Assembly: GCA_035764005.1 (NCBI GenBank)
Contig: DASTZZ010000061.1
Coordinates: 1-36,803, forward strand
Direction: 5' to 3'
Origin: Terriglobales bacterium
GTDB taxonomy: Bacteria; Acidobacteriota; Terriglobia; Terriglobales; Acidobacteriaceae
Length of the DNA: 36,803 bases
In this document: positions 32,266 through 36,803 of the stretch, one piece after another
Numbering within the stretch: position 1 is the first letter of the stretch
Layout of the letters: each line of letters begins with the position of its first letter
Notes under the pieces: generated by a model
The model's database searches: none
Told to the model about the DNA's origin: nothing
Seen by the model: the letters and a program-made list of their open reading frames with translations, nothing else
Made by a program: the position numbers and the translations under genes

Positions 32266-34623
32266 TTACCTCCCAGCTGCAGCCGCGCTCTGGTTTTGCC
32301 CAGTTTGCACCCAGTGCTCATAGCGGCGGCGATACTCAGTCTTATAGTCCTTCACAGCATTCTCGTAGCTCAAGGCCGGAGCATCGGTCTTCTTTTGCCA
32401 CGCGATCTGAACGCTGCGAACACTCGCCGGCAATACTGCCGCGTTATTTGCGACGGGGATCTTCTTGCCATCCGCCGTGACGGCGCTCACATTCACGAAC
32501 CATGGCAGATGGAGAACGATGTCCTGCGGTCTCTGCGAGAAGTTGTTGTTTAAGGTCATCCTCGCACCGGCATCCGTGAACTTTACATCGAAATTGATCT
32601 GACCGAAGTTCGTTGGAGCGCGTTTTACTGAGATTCCCTGTCCGGGTCTGACCCATTCCGGCGAAATCACTGACAGCAGATGCAATCGTCGATCCTGCTC
32701 TTCCCGAACCAGCATGTTCCGCAGTGCCATACGGAACTTGGCCGCAAACCATCCGTGTGGAGAGAGATTCTGCGCGAAGTCGCGCGTGCTCCACGGCAGA
32801 ATGCAGTATTCGAAGCCGGCGTGGGTAGAACTCGTATGCACCAGGAGCGCATACAGCTCTTCAACGGCCAACTGCTGGTCTCCGCGGATTGTCTCCGTTT
32901 CCGTGTTTTTCATCGTTAAGTAATGATGTAGCCAGCGGCCCTGGCCGTAGGTCATGATGCCTTCCTGGTACTTGGCGCGCGTTGCATTCAGCGTGGCCGT
33001 GACCATCGGATCATAAGGATCAAGAATCTGCTCGGGATAGACCGCGAGCATGTTGCCCCAATCCTCTCCGCCGCTCACGTCCAGTCCAGGGGGCATGTAG
33101 CCGCCGGTACTGGCTGTGGTTTTCTTCAACGCTGCGAGAAAAGCCGCTTTGAAGTCGTTGTACTCAGCTTGATATGCCTTGGCGTCCTGCTGTTGCCCGA
33201 GAGCCTGTGCCAGGATGATCGCGTTCTGCAATCCGCCGAGCGCCCAGAAATTGTGTCCGGTTACGTGACCGGTCACGTTCTCGTTGTCACCGGGCGAAGT
33301 TGAAGGCATGAGATGCAGCGGATCATTCCGCCGCGCCTGCTGCAGCCATGCGATTGCCTTCTGCACTGATGGATAGACCTTGCGTGCGAAGTCCAGATCT
33401 TTGGTGATGCGATAGTGCTGGCCGTAGGCCCACAGCACCTGTCCCCATCCGTCGAATTGCCCACCCTGGGAAACGAAGTTGCCGTCAGGCTGCTGCCATC
33501 CAGGAAAGAAGTCTAGGTCCTGACGTGCGATATCGGAATAGCCCGAAGCATCGAACATGCGCACGATGAACGACGAATCGCGCAGCCAGAACGCGTGATA
33601 GTGGAACTTGTTGACCGTCTGAATGTAGTTGTCGCCGACCTTATCGCGCGCGATTAGGTCATAAATGAGGTTGGCGCGGAAGGTATCGTTTACTTTCTGC
33701 TCGGGGACAGTGATCTCGATTCCGCGCGCCAGCAGCGAGTCCCAAAACTGCACGGTGCGATTCAAGTAATCGTCGAACTTCGCTGCGCGCAGAGCAGCGA
33801 GGTCTGGAGAATCGGGAGGCAGCGGCTCCAAGGGCATACGGAATTCGAGCGTGTGCTCGGCCCCGGATTGAAGCGGAATATCGTAGCGAACAATGCCGAC
33901 CGGGGTCGTAGGTTGTACGTGTAGCTTGCGAGTGTCGAGCTTGAAAACGCCGTTATGGGAGTTCTTCAACGTCAGGCTGCGAACCGGCGCAGGCGAGATC
34001 GGAAACAAGTACATGACTTTGCCCTCGCGCACCAGGCCGTCTTCGGTAAAGCCGTATTCCCATTCTGGGCTCCACTCCACTCCGACCTGTGAATATTGGC
34101 CGAGCCTCTTGGGAACCGCGGGACGGAAGAAGCGGTTGTCTCCCGTGCCTCCTTCCATGTTGGATTGATTCGAATAACGCATACCGGCAGCGAAGTGCGC
34201 CACCGTCGGAGAATTGCCCCGATTCACAATGCGCACCCGGATAAAGTTCATCACGTCCGATTCAGGCTTGCCGTCGAGCGTGGCCGCAAACGATGTCACT
34301 TCGTAGTCGACGTCGTGATCGCGATAGGTGTACTGATTGATGGGCAGATATCCGCGATACAGCGTCTTCACGCGCTGATGTAGAGAAACTGACGGATCGC
34401 CAGTGAAGAACATCAACTCTGCGAATCCGGTGTAGAAGTATCCTTCGGGCGACACCAGCGTGCCCGCGCGAGCGTCCATCACACCGATTACATCCGTCGG
34501 TTGGCTGAAATACGAGAAGGGCTCGTCATCGCGATCAATCGCCGGATCAAGCATCTGGGCCGTGGCTGCAAGGCTTAACAGAAAGCAGAGGGCAGGGAGG
34601 AGAACGCCGAAACGTTTCTGCAT
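32266..34623 (-). CDS. Secreted six-hairpin (alpha/alpha)6 glycosidase-like protein
   Basis: This is a 785-residue exported protein with a signal peptide (GVLLPALCFLLSLAATAQ). Residues about 30-310 look beta-rich, with motifs such as YFYTGFAELMFFTGDPSVSL. About 320-690 read as an (alpha/alpha)6 barrel of the kind seen in GH15, GH63, GH65 and related families: HYHAFWLRDSSFIVRMFDAS near residues 340-360, FDGWGQVLWAYGQHY near 395, and YGQGRWLHHYLT. The last 90 residues are beta-like (VKFTDAGARMTLNNNF). I cannot assign a GH family. It is first in the glycan operon, 2 bp before the acetyltransferase gene. The leader is short and no Shine-Dalgarno is clear. Confidence 0.8.
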   Translation of the reverse strand: MQKRFGVLLPALCFLLSLAATAQMLDPAIDRDDEPFSYFSQPTDVIGVMDARAGTLVSPEGYFYTGFAELMFFTGDPSVSLHQRVKTLYRGYLPINQYTYRDHDVDYEVTSFAATLDGKPESDVMNFIRVRIVNRGNSPTVAHFAAGMRYSNQSNMEGGTGDNRFFRPAVPKRLGQYSQVGVEWSPEWEYGFTEDGLVREGKVMYLFPISPAPVRSLTLKNSHNGVFKLDTRKLHVQPTTPVGIVRYDIPLQSGAEHTLEFRMPLEPLPPDSPDLAALRAAKFDDYLNRTVQFWDSLLARGIEITVPEQKVNDTFRANLIYDLIARDKVGDNYIQTVNKFHYHAFWLRDSSFIVRMFDASGYSDIARQDLDFFPGWQQPDGNFVSQGGQFDGWGQVLWAYGQHYRITKDLDFARKVYPSVQKAIAWLQQARRNDPLHLMPSTSPGDNENVTGHVTGHNFWALGGLQNAIILAQALGQQQDAKAYQAEYNDFKAAFLAALKKTTASTGGYMPPGLDVSGGEDWGNMLAVYPEQILDPYDPMVTATLNATRAKYQEGIMTYGQGRWLHHYLTMKNTETETIRGDQQLAVEELYALLVHTSSTHAGFEYCILPWSTRDFAQNLSPHGWFAAKFRMALRNMLVREEQDRRLHLLSVISPEWVRPGQGISVKRAPTNFGQINFDVKFTDAGARMTLNNNFSQRPQDIVLHLPWFVNVSAVTADGKKIPVANNAAVLPASVRSVQIAWQKKTDAPALSYENAVKDYKTEYRRRYEHWVQTGQNQSAAAAGR

Positions 34624-34696
34624 AGGTCCGCGTCAGCGTATTGCGACGAGGATTAGAAGTCAATCAAATCGTCGGCTTACAATCGAGGTACTTCCG

Positions 34697-35221
34697 ATGG
34701 CTGTCGAGAAAATTGATCTTCGTGGGCGCATGACGCGCGCTGACCGCCAAATGTCCGACGCCGACGCCCGAGCTTTTCTGCGCGAGCACGCCACGGCTTC
34801 CGTAGGAACCGTCGATTCTGCCGGATGGCCGTATGTCGTTCCGCTCATGTACGTCTACGAAGAAGGCGACAAGCTCTTCCTGCACACCGGATCGCGCGGC
34901 GGACATTTCTTCAGCAACATCGGTGAGAACGACAAAGTCTGCATCACAGTCGCCGACCGAGGACCGATGCACCAGGGCGCGCCCTCACCGTGCAACGGCT
35001 CCCTGGTGTACAAAAGCGCGATCGTCTTCGGCAGAGTGCGTGTTTGTGATGGACCGCAACTAGACGAGCAGAAAACGTGGTTCTTCGACCGCCTATTAGT
35101 GCGCCTCGGCGATGCACGCTCTAATTACGAGACGGGCTATACCATGCTGAAGCAGATCACGCTATACGAGGTCGCCATTGAGATTCTTACTGGAAAGATC
35201 AATGTGGGCCTGCATCATTGA
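34697..35221 (+). CDS. PNPOx-like flavin/FMN-binding protein
   Basis: This is a 174-residue split-barrel protein of the pyridoxamine-5'-phosphate oxidase-like group. The start is the ATG with GAGG 8 nt upstream; an open frame 237 nt longer is not convincing and overlaps the 5' end of the glycosidase gene. The signature reads LREHATASVGTVDSAGWPYV (residues 27-46), followed by VPLMYVYEEGDKLFLHTGSR and HFFSNIGENDKVCITVAD. Such proteins bind FMN or F420-like flavins and reduce or protect small molecules. It is divergent from the glycan operon and upstream of the RibD_C gene, 49 bp away. Confidence 0.85.
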   Translation: MAVEKIDLRGRMTRADRQMSDADARAFLREHATASVGTVDSAGWPYVVPLMYVYEEGDKLFLHTGSRGGHFFSNIGENDKVCITVADRGPMHQGAPSPCNGSLVYKSAIVFGRVRVCDGPQLDEQKTWFFDRLLVRLGDARSNYETGYTMLKQITLYEVAIEILTGKINVGLHH

Positions 35222-35270
35222 GCATGCTTAATATTGAGGCTTAAATCAGTTCAGTACCGCGAGATCATCA

Positions 35271-35825
35271 ATGAGCACACCGCGAAAGATCATCGTATAC
35301 ATCGCCACCAGCGCGGATGGATACATTGCCCGACCTGACGGCGACGTGGAATGGCTGAATCGCCGCCCGCACACAGAGGATTATGGAATGCGGGAGTTTT
35401 ATGAGAGCGTGGATACGATCCTGTTCGGACGAAAGACCTACGATTGGGCGCTTGAGTACCAGCGCAAGACCAAAAGCAAAGGCAGCATCTTTGACACAAA
35501 ATTTGCCAACTACGTTTTCTCGCACAATCCCCCGAAGGACGTAGCTCCGGGTGCACAATTTGTCTCCGAGCCCGTGAAGGACTTCGCTCAGCGCCTGCGC
35601 GCAACTTCTGGAAAGAACATCTGGATGATGGGCGGGGGAGAGCTGATCGCGTCGTTTCTCGACGAAGGCGAAATCGACGAATTCGACATTCACGTGATCC
35701 CGACTCTTATTGGCGAGGGCATACCGCTCATCGCACGGCGTCATCGAGACATCCCGCTTCAGCTACTCTCAGTGGACAAGTATCCGGACAGCGCTGTTCG
35801 ATTGCGTTATGAGATAGGAAAGTAG
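35271..35825 (+). CDS. RibD C-terminal-domain (dihydrofolate-reductase-fold) reductase
   Basis: This is a 184-residue NADPH-dependent reductase-like protein of the DHFR/RibD_C superfamily. Typical features are IVYIATSADGYIARPDGDVE at residues 7-26, DTILFGRKTYDWALEY near 48-63, IWMMGGGELIASFLDEGEID near 118-137 and HVIPTLIGEGIPL near 143. It is a standalone domain without the RibD deaminase part, as in many YyaP/YwjB-like proteins. Substrate unknown. It lies downstream of the PNPOx-like gene on the same strand and both may be co-transcribed. Confidence 0.88.
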   Translation: MSTPRKIIVYIATSADGYIARPDGDVEWLNRRPHTEDYGMREFYESVDTILFGRKTYDWALEYQRKTKSKGSIFDTKFANYVFSHNPPKDVAPGAQFVSEPVKDFAQRLRATSGKNIWMMGGGELIASFLDEGEIDEFDIHVIPTLIGEGIPLIARRHRDIPLQLLSVDKYPDSAVRLRYEIGK

Positions 35826-35831
35826 TTTCTC

Positions 35832-36320
35832 TTGCCCGAGTGCACTCCAATACCGGCCGACGACTTCGTATTCTGGGTAGTGACCCCAACGCGAAGAATC
35901 GCCTTACAGGTTGTGTGTTTTCTTGCTTCGATCTCAGCACTTTACTCGCTACTCGCGCCGACAATCAGCGGAGTGCCGCGTTTTCGCCCAATCTGGGCTA
36001 TCGGTGTCGTTTGTGCGGCCGCCGTTCTCTTTGGCGGTGCGATATTTTTGGCAAAGCGGCCTCTAGGCTACGGTTTGGCTCTCGCGGGCAGTCTGTGCAT
36101 CCTCTCGCTACGCGTTTGCGAGGTTCTGGTCCGACTTGGCTACTTTAGGGTCGAGTATCGGTTAGTGGCTCTGTCTCAGGACATACCACGGTGGAGATTT
36201 GAGTTCGATAAGCCAGTATTTGTTTTGCTGCAGATTTCTACATTCGCCTCCCTCGTGTTATCGGTTTTCTTACTCATTGCGTATGCGCGAGTGAAATTCC
36301 ACCCTAAAATTCCGAGTTAA
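35832..36320 (+). CDS. Hypothetical four-helix membrane protein
   Basis: I do not recognise a family. The frame runs 162 residues from a TTG start; AGGAAAG, which overlaps the stop of the upstream gene, serves as a possible ribosome site. Four hydrophobic segments are clear: about 22-42 (RIALQVVCFLASISALYSLL), 53-72 (WAIGVVCAAAVLFGGAIFLA), 77-95 (GYGLALAGSLCILSLRV) and 130-152 (VFVLLQISTFASLVLSVFLL). A polar loop of about 30 residues lies between helices 3 and 4. The TAA stop overlaps an ATG (TAATG). Confidence 0.6.
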   Translation: MPECTPIPADDFVFWVVTPTRRIALQVVCFLASISALYSLLAPTISGVPRFRPIWAIGVVCAAAVLFGGAIFLAKRPLGYGLALAGSLCILSLRVCEVLVRLGYFRVEYRLVALSQDIPRWRFEFDKPVFVLLQISTFASLVLSVFLLIAYARVKFHPKIPS

Positions 36321-36427
36321 TGATCAGCTTTCGCGGGAGCTCCGCGGGATTCTCCCGCTGGACGAAAGCGCTGTGCACACCGCAAAATAGAAAGTTCGTC
36401 TCACTTACGAGACTCACAAGGAGAGTC

Positions 36428-36613
36428 ATGATCACTACAGGCGAAGCCATCCGAATGATGAACTATGTTGACGATATTTCCACTACTCTGCGCCGCATTG
36501 CCGCCAACATCCCGTTCATGACGGACGAGGAACGCAAGCGGTTGGCCGACTACATGCGTAAGGCAGAGCCAAGCTATCCCAAAATGATCGAGACACTGGA
36601 GAAGGGAAGCTAG
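36428..36613 (+). CDS. Small hypothetical helical protein, 61 aa
   Basis: The start is the ATG giving MITTGEAIRMMNYVDDISTT, because AAGGAG lies 5 nt upstream; a longer in-frame ATG at 36320 would add 36 residues of poor coding character. The protein is charged and helical (RLADYMRKAEPSYPKMIETL), soluble and without a signal peptide. It ends 2 bp before the dehydrogenase GTG, so the two genes are probably co-transcribed. Family unknown. Confidence 0.6.
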   Translation: MITTGEAIRMMNYVDDISTTLRRIAANIPFMTDEERKRLADYMRKAEPSYPKMIETLEKGS

Positions 36614-36615
36614 CA

Positions 36616-36803
36616 GTGGCTTCGGTCAAGACGGTGGCGGTGATCGGCGCCGGCATCATGGGCCGGGGCATCGCCCATGTCGCCGCATTGGGCGGATACC
36701 GCACCATCCTGGAAGACATCCTCCCTGCGAGCCTGCGCAAAGCCGAAAGCGAGATTCGCGCCAATCTGGATAAAGGCGTGGAGCTTGGCAAGCTGGAGCG
36801 CTC
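36616..36803 (+). CDS. 3-hydroxyacyl-CoA dehydrogenase, 5' part only
   Basis: The window ends after 62 codons of this gene. The protein starts (GTG) with VASVKTVAVIGAGIMGRGIA, where GAGIMG is the NAD-binding Rossmann glycine motif, followed by HVAALGGYRTILEDI with the acidic end of the second strand. This matches the N terminus of 3-hydroxybutyryl/3-hydroxyacyl-CoA dehydrogenases, which oxidise the hydroxyl group in beta-oxidation or butanoate metabolism. A purine-rich stretch (AAGGGAAG) precedes the GTG. Whether it is a single-domain enzyme or a fused FadB-type cannot be told. Confidence 0.85.
   Translation, partial: MASVKTVAVIGAGIMGRGIAHVAALGGYRTILEDILPASLRKAESEIRANLDKGVELGKLER

Noticed and set aside
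34460-34696. A 79-codon N-terminal extension of the PNPOx-like protein
   Set aside because: It overlaps the 5' end of the glycosidase gene, reads as low-quality Arg-rich sequence, and the internal ATG has a proper ribosome site.
36320-36427. An N-terminal extension of the small gene ending at 36613, starting at an ATG overlapping the upstream stop
   Set aside because: The TAATG overlap could couple translation, but the extension has poor coding character and the internal ATG has AAGGAG at the right spacing.
1-36803. CRISPR arrays, tRNA or rRNA genes, prophage or transposase genes
   Set aside because: I looked for regularly spaced repeats, T-loop words and transposase motifs and found none that could be supported.

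Overview
The window looks like chromosomal DNA from a Gram-negative, aerobic, moderately GC-rich soil-type bacterium, most likely an acidobacterium (Terriglobia / Koribacter-like). This rests on gene character only: complex I genes of bacterial type, a DUF4254 protein, an HGSNAT-like acyltransferase beside GH92, a zinc-ribbon MscL, a NIPSNAP/Tat protein, frequent TTG and GTG starts, and dispersed palindromic repeats. No rRNA, tRNA, CRISPR array, prophage or transposase gene was seen. Most of the window reads as ordinary housekeeping chromosome, with a small accessory patch around 23.8-26.2 kb.

Layout. 1-4.0 kb (minus strand): 5' part of a complex I operon, nuoA-nuoC-nuoD-nuoE-nuoF, with abutting or overlapping genes and a good sigma70-type promoter. 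nuoB is absent from its usual place between nuoA and nuoC. 4.1-4.3 kb: a 181-bp palindromic element. 4.4-8.5 kb: a hypothetical protein, a possible 36-residue membrane peptide, a P-loop kinase, a DoxX protein, an M20 dipeptidase and a small conserved protein. 8.6-12.9 kb (plus strand): an exported SH3/TPR-like protein, UppP (undecaprenyl-diphosphate recycling) and FtsK (chromosome translocation), i.e. envelope and division genes. 12.94-13.08 kb: a REP/BIME-like element that supplies the ftsK stop codon. 13.1-16.9 kb (plus strand): a LeuA-like synthase, an M20 peptidase and SerB, an amino-acid metabolism group.

17-23.2 kb: a 42-residue membrane peptide, an exported hypothetical protein, a GH8 Rex-like xylanase, MscL with a zinc ribbon, and a membrane pyrophosphatase preceded by a promoter and a structured leader of about 236 nt. 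23.2-26.2 kb: DUF4254, a Phd/VapC toxin-antitoxin pair with a near-consensus promoter overlapped by a palindromic operator, and a compact CapD/WbpM-type dehydratase that lacks the usual middle Rossmann domain. 26.3-34.6 kb: a sugar transporter of the DMT/GRP type, another 42-residue membrane peptide, a Tat-exported NIPSNAP protein, and a minus-strand glycan operon (six-hairpin glycosidase, HGSNAT-like transmembrane acetyltransferase, GH92 alpha-mannosidase). 34.7-36.8 kb (plus strand): a flavin-binding PNPOx-like protein, a RibD_C reductase, two small hypothetical genes, and the start of a 3-hydroxyacyl-CoA dehydrogenase gene.

The strongest candidates for something undescribed are the glycosidase/acetyltransferase/GH92 operon, the two nested palindromic elements (one with compensatory base changes), the structured leader of the pyrophosphatase gene, the complex I operon without nuoB, and the compact CapD. 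All functional statements are from reading motifs by eye; no database search was possible.
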